Positions 7,383 through 16,442 are shown, counted from the first letter of the stretch. The stretch: DNA of 25,722 nucleotides from Methanosarcinales archaeon (GCA_023136155.1 JAGLRT010000024.1:1-25722); one strand, 5' to 3'. Made by a program: numbers and translations. The notes: generated from the sequence alone by a model not told the origin.

Positions 7383-7467
7383 GCTGAGGTAGCCAAGCGG
7401 ACTACGGCGCCGGTCTTGAAAACCGGTGGTGCACAGCGCCACAGGAGTTCGAATCTCCTCCTCAGCG
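7383..7467 (+). tRNA. tRNA-Ser (anticodon UGA)
   Basis: Acceptor GCTGAGG (7383-7389) pairs with CCTCAGC (7460-7466), followed by discriminator G. The anticodon stem CCGGT/ACCGG (7410-7414 and 7422-7426) encloses loop CTTGAAA, giving anticodon TGA (7417-7419). A long variable arm (GTGGTGCACAGCGCC region) is the class II feature of tRNA-Ser. The T arm is AGGAG, TTCGAAT, CTCCT (7443-7459). No CCA is encoded and there is no intron. It decodes UCA and probably other UCN codons. Confidence 0.95.
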
Positions 7468-7485
7468 TTTTTCTTTCTTTAGATT
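7468..7485 (+). terminator. T-rich terminator of tRNA-Ser
   Basis: A pyrimidine tract with runs of five, three and three T residues follows the tRNA immediately and precedes the convergent Elp3 stop codon at 7494. Confidence 0.4.
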
Positions 7486-7493
7486 TTCCTTAA

Positions 7494-9140
7494 TTATATG
7501 AGCTTGGACATATAGGGTCCATCCCGCACAAAACCCAATTTTCGATAGTATCCCCTCACACCCATACCACTAATAATAGCAAGTTTCCTAAACCCCTCCT
7601 CCTTTGCCAGTTTTTCAGCCTCGTTGAGCAATTCTTCACCATATCCCTTATGCTGCCACTGTTTCTCCCCCGCCTTTTGTCCCACTTTAACCATTGACCC
7701 GTACACATGAAGTTCCCGGACCAACGCTGCCGATTCCAGTTCGGGCCTGTGTGGAGCGTGTGGGTACCTCAATCTGAGAAAACCAATAAGGATGTCCTGC
7801 TCAATATCTTCATAGGAAATGAAATGCTCATACCCTCCACAGGCCCGGTAAGACTCCATCACTTGCCTGACATTCTCAGGTTCGATTCCCTTTAACCCCT
7901 TATGACCAGCCTCACGGCATCGGATACAGTGACACCTGCCGCCCTTCTCTTTCAGTCGTTCACCTGCCAGTTGCCTGAGGTTGCTCTTTGTCACGCCACC
8001 TTCAATCTGCCAGGCTGGAATATCCCTCTGCACCCGCTGAAGCCTGACCCAGGGCGGCAGCATGGCCTTTACCTTCGCAACAAGTTCCACTGCATCTTCC
8101 AGTTCCAGAGCCTGATATTCACCTGACTTCCACATATCATATAACCCGGTCCCAGGCGTCACCAGGGTCGGGTATATTTTCATATAATCAGGCACGAACC
8201 TCTCATCCTGGAACAGTGTCTCGAACATCTTAAGGTCCATATCAAGAGACGAACCCGGAAGTCCTGGCATCATGTGGAATCCCACCTTGAACCCTGAATC
8301 CCTCAGCACACTGTTAGCCCTTATTGTATTGGAAACCCCATGCCCCCTGTTCATATTTTTCAGCACATTGTCATAGATGCTTTGCACACCAACCTCAACT
8401 TTGGTACCGCCGTATCCCAGCATTCTATCTACCTCTTCAATGCCAACCCAATCGGGCCGTGTTTCAAACGTCATCCCCACATTACGCACTGTTGATGTCT
8501 CATTCCTGACCTGAACATCCTCAAAGTATCTGAACAATCCAGTGTCGGAAGGATTGGGAATATCCGAAGTATAAGAAGTATCAGTGGTGTGATGATTTAC
8601 CCCCAAATCGTTCATAGCCTCAATACACCGCTTTACAAACCACTCCTGGTAACATATATTCCTTGCCGTAAAACTCCCGCCCATTATGATAAGTTCTGCC
8701 TTATTTATGGGATGTCCTATAAGCTTCAACTGTTCCAGCCGTCCGGTAACCTGGCGATAAGGGTCATAATCATGTTGTATCGCCCTCATTGTTGCGGGTT
8801 CGTGCCCCATATAACTCTGTGGCGACATATAATCTGAATCAGGGCCGCCTGGACACGGTATGCATGTACCATGAGGACATGGGGCAGGGGATGTCATAAC
8901 CGCAATTACAGCCACACCTGAAATAGTCCTCACTGGTTTTCTTTGAAGCAATTCAATGACATTGTCATACTCATCAGGCAGTGCCTGAGATAATATAAGT
9001 GAATTACCAGGTAAATTGCTAAGACGATATTTGGCGCTGGTTGTCTTTTTTTCCCTGTTAAGGTCAATTTCTGTTTCGATATTACCCTGTAATATCTTAT
9101 TGATTAGTTCGCGACAGGCAAAATAGTAGTCTTCCTGCAT
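7494..9140 (-). CDS. Archaeal Elp3, tRNA uridine-34 carboxymethylating radical SAM / GNAT enzyme
   Basis: Elp3 adds a carboxymethyl group to the wobble uridine of certain tRNAs, using SAM and acetyl-CoA. The radical SAM part has CPHGTCIPCPGG, with the three cluster Cys at about 88, 93 and 96 (Cx4Cx2C). GGSFTARN, VGVQSIYDNVL and GFHMMPGLPG follow along the barrel, then a Cys-rich CHCIRCREAG zinc-binding region. The last 100 residues are a GNAT acetyltransferase domain (KGYGEELLNEAEKLAKEEG, YYRKLGFVRDGPYMSKLI). At 548 residues it is full length. I prefer ATG at 9140 over the in-frame ATG at 9161: a TATA box at 9166-9175 would put the transcript start near 9145, downstream of 9161. It converges on tRNA-Ser. 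Confidence 0.93.
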   Translation of the reverse strand: MQEDYYFACRELINKILQGNIETEIDLNREKKTTSAKYRLSNLPGNSLILSQALPDEYDNVIELLQRKPVRTISGVAVIAVMTSPAPCPHGTCIPCPGGPDSDYMSPQSYMGHEPATMRAIQHDYDPYRQVTGRLEQLKLIGHPINKAELIIMGGSFTARNICYQEWFVKRCIEAMNDLGVNHHTTDTSYTSDIPNPSDTGLFRYFEDVQVRNETSTVRNVGMTFETRPDWVGIEEVDRMLGYGGTKVEVGVQSIYDNVLKNMNRGHGVSNTIRANSVLRDSGFKVGFHMMPGLPGSSLDMDLKMFETLFQDERFVPDYMKIYPTLVTPGTGLYDMWKSGEYQALELEDAVELVAKVKAMLPPWVRLQRVQRDIPAWQIEGGVTKSNLRQLAGERLKEKGGRCHCIRCREAGHKGLKGIEPENVRQVMESYRACGGYEHFISYEDIEQDILIGFLRLRYPHAPHRPELESAALVRELHVYGSMVKVGQKAGEKQWQHKGYGEELLNEAEKLAKEEGFRKLAIISGMGVRGYYRKLGFVRDGPYMSKLI

Positions 9141-9165
9141 AGAATGTATGATACATGTCATCGTT

Positions 9166-9175
9166 ACTTATAAGT
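9166..9175 (-). promoter_or_regulatory. TATA box of the Elp3 gene
   Basis: ACTTATAAGT, a self-complementary sequence, lies about 26-35 nt before ATG 9140. That is the spacing expected for an almost leaderless archaeal transcript, and it decides the start codon choice. Confidence 0.45.
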
Positions 9176-9297
9176 ACTGACCTACTGCTAATTATAGTAA
9201 TTATGTGATAGAATCTAAAATTACTTATAGATTGAATATTATTCCAATTCAAATGAATAAAGATTAATAGTGTAGCATTAAAGAAAAAGGTTTGACT

Positions 9298-11451
9298 ATG
9301 TTAAAAAATGATTCAGAAGCAGATCAAATCCACCTTAAAAGTAGAATGAAATCCGATGAAAATACCCGCATAATAAGAGACCATCGAAAAGTCGCGCCAG
9401 ATACTTTCAATGAAGAGGAAAACGGAACTAAACCTGAACAAATTGGGTCATCCGAAATATCTACTCCTGATACACCTCTGGATAAAACGACTGAACTGGA
9501 AACTGCTGATTATGTACAAGATGTCGTAATCAAAGAGGTTGACCAATCTATTGTCATGAGGGATGAGACCTCCAGTAAAGAAAACGATATCAAAAACAAT
9601 ATTGTCGATATCAAGGAAATGCAACCTGAATCTGCTAGTTCGGACCCTTTGTTGTCTGAACTTATAATGCCAGTTGGAGATAAACTTAATGTTGATAGTG
9701 TGAGAGACTGTATCAGCGACAGTCACACAATAGAACATAAAAGAGTAGTGTTGCCTGATTCCTTAGAATCAATGTGGAAGATGACTTTACAGGATATCAC
9801 AGAACTTGAAAATGAAGACGTCATATCTCCGGACGTTGAGGAAATACCTAATCCCAAACTTTCTTTTATTAAACGCATTACCCAGCGCTTTAAGCGGGAA
9901 AAGATGGTACTGGAAGATTATGACCTTGAAAAGCACGGACCTTTAGTTGATTTATCTATACCGGAAAATTTCCTCTATGATGAAATTGAAGTCTATGAAG
10001 TGAATGAACCCTTTGCATATGTCAGGGTGGTCTACAATTCTAATACACATAGTTATCTATACCAAACCCTCGAGCCAAAATTGAGTGAAGGCGAAAAACA
10101 ACTTTTCGCTGAGTTAAAAATGAGACTTGGTGAAACCCTTGATGTAAATCTTACCCAGCTTGAAAAAAGTGGCGCTGAGAAATATCTAAGAGAAAAAGTG
10201 ATAGATATCCTTTGGGATTATCAAATTAAAATTGATACGATATCCTATACTAAGATAATGTATTTTCTGTTAACCGAGTTTATGGGATATGGAATTATCG
10301 ACTCGTTAATGCATGACTCTAATCTTGAGGATATTTCATGTGATGGTCCACATTCATCCCTGTTTGTGTACCACCGGAAGTACGATTCAATAGAGGCTGA
10401 TATTAAATTTAATGATGAGGCAAAACTTGACGGTTTTGTGACAAGGTTAGCACAAATATGTGGAAAGCACATTTCTATTGCTGACCCGCTACTTGATGCT
10501 ACAATGCCTGATGGCTCAAGGATACAATTGACATTGGGACGGGAAGTGACCACAAGAGGCAGTTCCTTTACTATCAGGAAATTCAGGGAAAGTCCGCTAA
10601 CTCCACCCGATCTCATAGACTTCCATACTTATTCAACATCCATTGCAGCTTATATGTGGTTAGCTGCAGAGAACAACAAGAATCTTATTTTTGCAGGTGG
10701 TACTGCTTCAGGAAAAACCACTTCTATGAATGCTATAGCCCTGTTCATTCCACCAGAAACGAAAATTGTTTCCATTGAGGATACCAGGGAATTGAACCTG
10801 CCGCATCCTAACTGGATAGCTGGTGTAACCCGGGAAGCTTTCACTGGTGGAGAATCAGGTTCAATTGATATGTACGACCTGTTAAGGGCAGCATTGAGAC
10901 AACGTCCTGAATATCTACTTGTAGGTGAAGTGCGGGGTGAAGAAGCATATGTGTTATTCCAGGCAATGAGTACAGGTCACACTACTTTTTCGACCATACA
11001 TGCAGATTCTGTACAATCTGTGGTACACCGCCTTGAGAATCCTCCCATAAATGTGCCGAGGATAATGCTCCAGGCCCTCGATATAGTAATCATTCAGGTG
11101 CAAGTAAGGGTTGGTGAAGAAAGAGTAAGACGGGCCAAATCTATTACAGAGATTGTAGGAGTTGATGCCACGACTGGAGAATTACTGACAAACGAGGTTT
11201 TCACATGGAATGCATCAAAAGATGAATTTTTTTATTCTGGAAGGTCATATGTACTTGAATCCGTAATGCAAAACAGAGGATGGAATGATGAACATCTTCA
11301 GGATGAACTCAAAAGAAGACAGGAAATTCTTGAATGGGCACGGATGAAAAATGTTAAACATTATAAAGATGTGGCCAAGATTGTTGTATCGTACTATCGT
11401 GAGCCAGGAACGTTAATGGAAATTGTGAGAAAAGAACTCTATGGTAATTAG
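9298..11451 (+). CDS. Archaeal type IV pilus / type II secretion ATPase (PilB/GspE-FlaI superfamily)
   Basis: The 717-residue protein is a hexameric-type secretion ATPase that powers assembly of pilin-like filaments at the cytoplasmic membrane. About residues 1-190 are acidic, low in hydrophobics and probably disordered. About 195-440 form the N-terminal domain (YEVNEPFAYVRVVY, EGEKQLFAELK). The catalytic core has Walker A GGTASGKTT at 467-475, an Asp-box region VSIEDTRELNLPHP, Walker B LLVGEVRGEE at 540-549 and a His box GHTTFSTIHAD at 560-570. Such ATPases without the extra N-terminal region are about 500-550 residues. ATG 9298 lies 7 nt after AAAGG; an in-frame TTG at 9292 is less likely. 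Its 3' end overlaps the next gene by 11 bp, indicating translational coupling with the two membrane platform genes. Confidence 0.92.
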   Translation: MLKNDSEADQIHLKSRMKSDENTRIIRDHRKVAPDTFNEEENGTKPEQIGSSEISTPDTPLDKTTELETADYVQDVVIKEVDQSIVMRDETSSKENDIKNNIVDIKEMQPESASSDPLLSELIMPVGDKLNVDSVRDCISDSHTIEHKRVVLPDSLESMWKMTLQDITELENEDVISPDVEEIPNPKLSFIKRITQRFKREKMVLEDYDLEKHGPLVDLSIPENFLYDEIEVYEVNEPFAYVRVVYNSNTHSYLYQTLEPKLSEGEKQLFAELKMRLGETLDVNLTQLEKSGAEKYLREKVIDILWDYQIKIDTISYTKIMYFLLTEFMGYGIIDSLMHDSNLEDISCDGPHSSLFVYHRKYDSIEADIKFNDEAKLDGFVTRLAQICGKHISIADPLLDATMPDGSRIQLTLGREVTTRGSSFTIRKFRESPLTPPDLIDFHTYSTSIAAYMWLAAENNKNLIFAGGTASGKTTSMNAIALFIPPETKIVSIEDTRELNLPHPNWIAGVTREAFTGGESGSIDMYDLLRAALRQRPEYLLVGEVRGEEAYVLFQAMSTGHTTFSTIHADSVQSVVHRLENPPINVPRIMLQALDIVIIQVQVRVGEERVRRAKSITEIVGVDATTGELLTNEVFTWNASKDEFFYSGRSYVLESVMQNRGWNDEHLQDELKRRQEILEWARMKNVKHYKDVAKIVVSYYREPGTLMEIVRKELYGN

Positions 11452-12373
11452 ACATCTTAGTAGTTATTCTTACCATTTATTCGGTGAATACTTCAAAAAA
11501 AGGCGCGAACATTACTTTGACTTAAGACAGGATCTGCTCAGGACCAGATTGAACATAAGTTATGATATGTACCTGTCACTGGCGGTAATGTGTTCCATAT
11601 TGATGGCAATTTTTGGACTGATAATGGCAGTTTTATTAGTATCATTGTTTGGTGCATCAGACATTACACTTTTGCGTTTGATGATAACTAACACTGATAT
11701 TTTTGAATGGTTCCACCAGTATACGAATATTTTTTTAAAGGTGGTAACTACCATTTTCTTTATTGTTATTTTTGGTGGAGGGACATATGTTACTTTCCTG
11801 AATGCTCCAAAAGCAATTAACAGCGATCGAAAACGAAATATCGATATAATGCTTCCCTATGCAGTGCACTATATGTCTGCAATGTCGGGTGCTGGTGTGA
11901 TACCTGTCGACATTTTGAGCAGTCTCGCAAAGAATAAAATATACCGTGAAGCAGCAAAAGAAACATCATATATAGTCCGGGACATAAATGTGCTTGGTCA
12001 TGACCTTGTCCATGCCATGAAGACTGTTGCAGCTACAACTCCATCTTACAGGTTTCAGGAATTTCTTCAAGGCGCAATTACTATTGTTTCATCAGGCGGT
12101 GATTTGGAATCCTATTTTAAAATCAAAGCTGAGCAGTACGTTATTGAGAATAGACGGGAACAAAAAGAGTTCCTTGAAACACTGGGACTGATTGCTGAAA
12201 CATATATTACAGCATTTGTTGCCGGCCCTCTCTTTTTAATTGTAATGATGTCAGTTATGGCCACAATGGGTGGTATGGATCTAATGTTTATGTATATATT
12301 GATATACGTCGCAATTCCTTTAGCCACGCTTATATTTGTAATACTTATTTCCAGTATTACTCCGGAGGTGTAA
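11441..12373 (+). CDS. T2SSF-domain membrane platform protein, first half (PilC/FlaJ-like)
   Basis: The 310-residue protein has transmembrane segments near 43-69, 98-120, 253-275 and 281-305. A cytoplasmic helical T2SSF domain lies between them (about 135-250: LPYAVHYMSAMSGAGVIPV, LVHAMKTVAATTPSYRFQEF, IVSSGGDLESYFK). T2SSF proteins form the membrane platform on which the ATPase assembles a pilin filament. Archaeal FlaJ/PilC proteins commonly carry two such domains in one chain of 500 or more residues; this one has a single domain and is followed 3 bp later by a second single-domain gene. The ATG lies inside the end of the ATPase gene, in another frame. Confidence 0.88.
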   Translation: MVIRHLSSYSYHLFGEYFKKRREHYFDLRQDLLRTRLNISYDMYLSLAVMCSILMAIFGLIMAVLLVSLFGASDITLLRLMITNTDIFEWFHQYTNIFLKVVTTIFFIVIFGGGTYVTFLNAPKAINSDRKRNIDIMLPYAVHYMSAMSGAGVIPVDILSSLAKNKIYREAAKETSYIVRDINVLGHDLVHAMKTVAATTPSYRFQEFLQGAITIVSSGGDLESYFKIKAEQYVIENRREQKEFLETLGLIAETYITAFVAGPLFLIVMMSVMATMGGMDLMFMYILIYVAIPLATLIFVILISSITPEV

Positions 12374-12376
12374 ACT

Positions 12377-13354
12377 ATGGTAGATGAGATTACACCGGAT
12401 AATCTTGAACTTGATGATTTTCCATCAGATGGATTAGATCAGGATAAAGTACTGCTGGAAATGACCGAAGCCAGAAAATGGATTAAAATACGTGATTTCT
12501 TAAGGTCACCTAAGCAGCAAATGAAAAGACAGCCAATTTATGGAATGATATTCAGCCTTCCTATTGCCATTACTTTCCTGATACTTGGCGGTTTACAAAC
12601 TGGAATCACTCCTGCCTTTGATCATGTTGTTCTGTTTAGCATATTGGTTGCTATAATCCCGCCGGGAATACTTCATCATAAACACAGACGGACTGTCAAG
12701 AAGATTGAAGAATATTTTCCTAATTTCCTCAGGGATGTGGCCGAGATGAACCGGTCAGGTATGACTCTTACCCGCTCAGTTAACACGATTGCTAAAGGCG
12801 AGTATGGAGCCCTGAGCCCGGAGATAAGGCAAATCGATTCCATGCTTTCCTGGGGTATATCATTTGAAGAAGCCCTTGAAAAATTTGCCGACAGGGTTGA
12901 AACGTCAATGATACATCGTTCTGTAGCACTGATAAACCAGGCCAGTCGGGCTGGTGGTAATGTCCCGGATGTACTGGAAGTAGCTGCCACTGATGCTTAT
13001 ACCATTAAACTACTGGAACGGGAACGCCTCGGCAACATGGTCATATATGTAGTAATTAGTTACATGTCATTCCTTGTATTCCTGTTCGTTATCGGGATAC
13101 TGTCTTATAGTTTTATTCCTATGATGGCTGAAGCCGGTATCAGTGCTGCGAGAACTGGTGGTGGAGCTGAAAAATTATTGGGTGTTTTCAATCCTGAAAC
13201 TTTCAACCGCCTGTTCTTCCATGCATCATTGATACAGGGATTCTCTTCGGGTCTGGTAGCCGGACAGATGGGTGAAGGTGAAGCTATGGCAGGATTGAAA
13301 CATTCTGTGGTATTAGTATTGATTGCCTGGTTCACCTTTGTGTTCGTGATTTAA
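12377..13354 (+). CDS. T2SSF-domain membrane platform protein, second half (PilC/FlaJ-like)
   Basis: The 325-residue protein has an acidic N terminus (1-30) and hydrophobic segments near 57-74, 83-99, 220-246, 280-297 and 308-325. The cytoplasmic T2SSF domain spans about 105-215 (YFPNFLRDVAEMNRSGMTL, LSWGISFEEALEKFA, LINQASRAGGNVPDVLEVA). Together with the preceding gene it makes up the two T2SSF domains expected of one archaeal platform protein. GGAGG (12362-12366), in the end of the upstream gene, serves as its ribosome-binding site. No pilin with a class III signal peptide, no prepilin peptidase and no archaellum genes are visible in the window, so the filament it builds cannot be named. 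Confidence 0.88.
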   Translation: MVDEITPDNLELDDFPSDGLDQDKVLLEMTEARKWIKIRDFLRSPKQQMKRQPIYGMIFSLPIAITFLILGGLQTGITPAFDHVVLFSILVAIIPPGILHHKHRRTVKKIEEYFPNFLRDVAEMNRSGMTLTRSVNTIAKGEYGALSPEIRQIDSMLSWGISFEEALEKFADRVETSMIHRSVALINQASRAGGNVPDVLEVAATDAYTIKLLERERLGNMVIYVVISYMSFLVFLFVIGILSYSFIPMMAEAGISAARTGGGAEKLLGVFNPETFNRLFFHASLIQGFSSGLVAGQMGEGEAMAGLKHSVVLVLIAWFTFVFVI

Positions 13355-13413
13355 AGGTAGTTATTTATTTATCTTAAACACATGTAACATCAAATTTCGA
13401 TAGGAAGGTCAAT

Positions 13414-14742
13414 ATGGTAATGGATAAACTGGGAAGCTCACTACAAAATATCCTGAAAAAGGTAGCCGGCGCTGGCAGGATAGACGAAAAGGTGGTAGGA
13501 GATGCTGTAAAGGAAATTCAACGTGCTCTGCTGCAGTCAGATGTCAATGTTAAACTGGTGATGGAATTATCCAAGACGATTAAGGAGAGGTCGTTGAAGG
13601 AGGATGTCCCCTCTGGTATGAGTCCTCGTGAACATGTGATAAATATCGTGTACCAGGAACTCATAAATATCATGGGTAGCGGGACTGATGTGAAACTGAC
13701 CGGGCAAAAAATCATGATGGTGGGTCTCCAGGGCAGCGGTAAGACCACTACTACTTCAAAACTCGCAAGATTCTTCCAGAGAAAAGGATTAAAACCGGCA
13801 GTTATCTGCGCTGATACGTACAGACCTGGAGCTTATGAACAGTTAAGAACACTATGTGACCGGTTGAATGTATCATTCTATGGTGAGAAGGACAATAAGG
13901 ATGCTGTTGCCATTGTTAAGCGAGGGATAGAAGCAGTGGGTAAATACGATGTGTTGATTATTGACACGGCCGGTCGGCATGCTATGGAGGATGAACTAAT
14001 CCAGGAAATGGAAGACATCCATAAAGTATCCATGCCTGAGCATAAATTATTGGTGATAGATGCGGCACTTGGCCAGCAGGCCAGTGAACAGGCAAAGGTA
14101 TTCAATCAATCCATTGGTATTACTGGAGTGATAATAAGCAAACTTGATGGTACAGCCAAAGGTGGCGGTGCTTTATCAGCTGTTTCCGAAACAGGTACTT
14201 CCATAGCATATATCGGTACCGGAGAGAGACCGGACGATTTTGAGAAGTTTGAACCGGACCGGTTCATTTCAAGGCTTTTAGGTATGGGTGATATCAAAAG
14301 TCTTGTCGAGCGGGCTGAAGAAGCTATGGCTGAAGAAGAGTTTGATGTGGAAAACATGATGAAGGGTAAGTTTACCCTGAAAGACATGTATAAACAGATG
14401 GAAGCCATGAACAAGATGGGGCCGCTTAAACAGATAATGCAGATGATGCCTGGTCTTCCAATGCTTCCAAAGGGTACTAACATATCAGATGAACAATTCC
14501 ATACTACTGAGAGCACGCTAAAGAAGTTCAAGGTTGTCATGGACAGTATGACAGAGAAAGAACTGGAAGAGCCTAAGATAGTAGGTAGCAGCAGGATAAA
14601 AAGGATTGCTAAGGGTTCGGGGAATTCCCAGGAGGATGTCCGGCTCCTGCTCAAGCAACACAAGATGATGCAGCAAGCTTTCAAGGGTCTGCGTGGCGGA
14701 AAGTTCAATATCCAGAAGATGATGAAAAAAATGGGCGGATAA
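13414..14742 (+). CDS. Signal recognition particle GTPase SRP54
   Basis: SRP54 binds signal peptides and 7S RNA and delivers ribosomes to the membrane receptor FtsY. The 442 residues cover an N domain (1-95) and a G domain with GLQGSGKTTTT (104-114), DTYRPGA (134-140), DTAGRH (184-189) and SKLDGTAKGGG (242-252). The Met-rich M domain follows (about 315-442: MGPLKQIMQMMPGLPML, then GSSRIKRIAKGSG for RNA binding and a Met-rich end). The length is normal for archaea. AGGAAGG lies 5 nt before ATG 13414, favouring it over the ATG two codons later. It follows the secretion module by 59 bp and could be a separate unit. Confidence 0.97.
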   Translation: MVMDKLGSSLQNILKKVAGAGRIDEKVVGDAVKEIQRALLQSDVNVKLVMELSKTIKERSLKEDVPSGMSPREHVINIVYQELINIMGSGTDVKLTGQKIMMVGLQGSGKTTTTSKLARFFQRKGLKPAVICADTYRPGAYEQLRTLCDRLNVSFYGEKDNKDAVAIVKRGIEAVGKYDVLIIDTAGRHAMEDELIQEMEDIHKVSMPEHKLLVIDAALGQQASEQAKVFNQSIGITGVIISKLDGTAKGGGALSAVSETGTSIAYIGTGERPDDFEKFEPDRFISRLLGMGDIKSLVERAEEAMAEEEFDVENMMKGKFTLKDMYKQMEAMNKMGPLKQIMQMMPGLPMLPKGTNISDEQFHTTESTLKKFKVVMDSMTEKELEEPKIVGSSRIKRIAKGSGNSQEDVRLLLKQHKMMQQAFKGLRGGKFNIQKMMKKMGG

Positions 14743-14746
14743 GGGG

Positions 14747-14771
14747 TTTTTTGTGATTTCAGCGTTTTTTT
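14747..14771 (+). terminator. Oligo-T terminator after SRP54
   Basis: Two T runs (six at 14747-14752 and seven at 14765-14771) follow the SRP54 stop codon closely, as expected for archaeal intrinsic termination. Confidence 0.5.
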
Positions 14772-14850
14772 CAGGGAAAAAGATAAGTACATTATTGTAT
14801 ATATTTTATTTAAATGTTTTATTTCGGAGGGATGGATAATAAAAATAGCT

Positions 14851-15240
14851 TTGGATAATTATTTTTTACAGACATTGGCTACAGTACTGGGTATGTCCCT
14901 TATCATGATTGCAGTTGCACTGGGTATAATTTACCTGTTCGATATCGGATTGCCATTACCGGCACCTGTAATTCTTCTGGTATTTGCAATAGGTTTCACA
15001 TTGGGCTCTGTGTTCTTTGAGCGACGAGGTGCCGAACATCCCTGGTCGCTGATTGGAGGGGCATTAGCATCTATGGGTATAACATTTCTGGTCATGTCGA
15101 TCGTAGGTGGTATCCTGTTTGTCGTCAATGATGGCCTTAGTACCATTCCCACGGATACCGTGTTGTATTCCTTATCTGCCTGCATTATAATAAGCATGGT
15201 AACCTTGAATTTCGCATCCTACAAACTTCAATATATTTAA
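14851..15240 (+). CDS. Four-helix membrane protein of unknown function
   Basis: The 129-residue protein is very hydrophobic, with four likely transmembrane helices (about 9-30, 37-55, 67-92, 104-122). A charged FFERRGAEHPW loop lies between helices 2 and 3. I do not recognise the family and no motif suggests a substrate. The start is uncertain. The only standard in-frame start is TTG at 14851, which is 20 nt after a strong GGAGG (14826-14830). An out-of-frame ATG at 14832 is only 1 nt from GGAGG and opens an 8-codon frame ending at TAA 14856-14858, overlapping the TTG. Either initiation is unusual or a base is missing between 14832 and 14851. Confidence 0.72.
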   Translation: MDNYFLQTLATVLGMSLIMIAVALGIIYLFDIGLPLPAPVILLVFAIGFTLGSVFFERRGAEHPWSLIGGALASMGITFLVMSIVGGILFVVNDGLSTIPTDTVLYSLSACIIISMVTLNFASYKLQYI

Positions 15241-15282
15241 GGTATCCCACTGCTTTTTAATTGTACATAAACTATATATTTC

Positions 15283-15693
15283 ATGGGTACAGCTATGCTT
15301 TTGGAATTACATACTGGTTCACGGATAGAGTTAGTAGATATTACGGCACAAGTAAATGAACATGTCAGGGGTAGCACGATACGAAATGGTCTGTGTGTTA
15401 TCAGTACCCGTCATTCTACAACGTCTATCGTCATAAACGAGAATGAACCGGGTCTTTGCTCTGATATACTGAACATGCTGGAGCGGCTCATCCCTCCCTC
15501 TGCAGGCTATGATCATGACAGGATAGATAATAATGCAGATGCACACCTGAAGGCTGTATTGCTTGGTTCCAGTGAGACTGTTCCTGTCATCGACGGAAAA
15601 ACAGTGCTGGGTACCTGGCAGAGGATCTTTTTTGCTGAACTGGATGGTCCCCGGCACAGGAGTATAAATGTGACTGTACTTGGGAAGGATTAA
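15283..15693 (+). CDS. YjbQ/UPF0047 family protein (possible secondary thiamine-phosphate synthase)
   Basis: The 136-residue protein matches the whole YjbQ family: LVDITAQV near 17-24, VISTRHSTTSIVINENEPGL (39-58), DNNADAHLKAVLLGSS (82-97) and GTWQRIFFAELDGPR (110-124). Conserved His44 and His88 would line the metal site. Family members have been linked to weak thiamine-phosphate synthase activity, but their main cellular role is unsettled. The window also carries a ThiD-ThiN fusion about 14 kb away, so thiamine phosphate synthesis would not depend on this gene. ATG 15283 has no ribosome-binding site; ATG 15295 (MLLELHTG) is an alternative. A TATA-like ACTATATATT lies at 15271-15280. Confidence 0.88.
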   Translation: MGTAMLLELHTGSRIELVDITAQVNEHVRGSTIRNGLCVISTRHSTTSIVINENEPGLCSDILNMLERLIPPSAGYDHDRIDNNADAHLKAVLLGSSETVPVIDGKTVLGTWQRIFFAELDGPRHRSINVTVLGKD

Positions 15694-15731
15694 ACAACAA
15701 TTTTATCTAATATTCCACCGATTTACCTTAC

Positions 15732-16442
15732 ATGGAAGCACTGTACCTGAAAGATTGCTACCTCAAGGAATTTGAGGCTACCGTTGAGAGTGTGAAAGAC
15801 GACAAATTTGTAGTGCTGTACAGGACCATTTTCTACCCCAACTCAGGTGGCCAGCCGCATGATACAGGCAAGTTCATTAAGGACACCGAAGAGTTTAGTG
15901 TGGTCTATGCCGGCAAGTTCGGTGATACCATAAGCCATGAGGTCTCAAAGCCTGGACTGACTCCTGGTGATAAGATAATAGTTGCAATCGACTGGGACAG
16001 AAGGTACTTGTTCATGAAATACCATACGGCGAGCCATATCCTGGCAGCTACTATTCATACTGAGACCGGAGCACAGATATCAGGTAACCAGATAAGTGAA
16101 GAAAAAACGAGGGTGGATTTCAGCCTTGAAGATTTTGACAGGGAACTTATACAGTCATACGAGACAAAGGTCAATGAGATTATTGACCTAAAACTTCCAG
16201 TTAGCATCAATATCATGCCCAGGGATGAAGCCTTCCAGATACCATCGGTTGTCAAACTCAAGGACGCTTTTCCGCCTGATATACAGGAGATAAGGGTCAT
16301 TACTATACCAGGGGTGGACCAGCAGGCATGTGGAGGCACCCACGTGGCTAATACTGGAGAGATACCACATATTGAGATATTCAAAGCCGAGAACAAGGGT
16401 AAGAACAACAGAAGGGTTTATTTCAGGTTAAAGGATGAATGA
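15732..16442 (+). CDS. AlaX trans-editing alanyl-tRNA hydrolase
   Basis: The 236-residue free-standing editing domain removes Ser or Gly wrongly attached to tRNA-Ala. It has a beta-barrel front part (FYPNSGGQPHDTG, 35-46), the zinc motif HTASH (H98 and H102) and ACGGTHVANTGEI (C200 and H204). This is the full set of four zinc ligands seen in AlaX and in the AlaRS editing domain. Its length fits the mid-size AlaX-M type, with the N-terminal barrel and without the long C-terminal extension. The start codon has no clear ribosome-binding site. The helical-repeat gene follows after 18 bp with its own GGAGG, so the two are probably one transcript. Confidence 0.93.
   Translation: MEALYLKDCYLKEFEATVESVKDDKFVVLYRTIFYPNSGGQPHDTGKFIKDTEEFSVVYAGKFGDTISHEVSKPGLTPGDKIIVAIDWDRRYLFMKYHTASHILAATIHTETGAQISGNQISEEKTRVDFSLEDFDRELIQSYETKVNEIIDLKLPVSINIMPRDEAFQIPSVVKLKDAFPPDIQEIRVITIPGVDQQACGGTHVANTGEIPHIEIFKAENKGKNNRRVYFRLKDE

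Noticed and set aside
9232..9252. TTGAAT/ATTCAA inverted repeat upstream of the secretion ATPase gene
   Set aside because: Arms of six A/T-rich bases are expected by chance in this AT-rich gap, and there is no fixed relation to a promoter.
14106..14792. A 228-codon minus-strand open frame opposite SRP54
   Set aside because: It is the antisense of the conserved G and M domains of SRP54 and carries no motif of its own.
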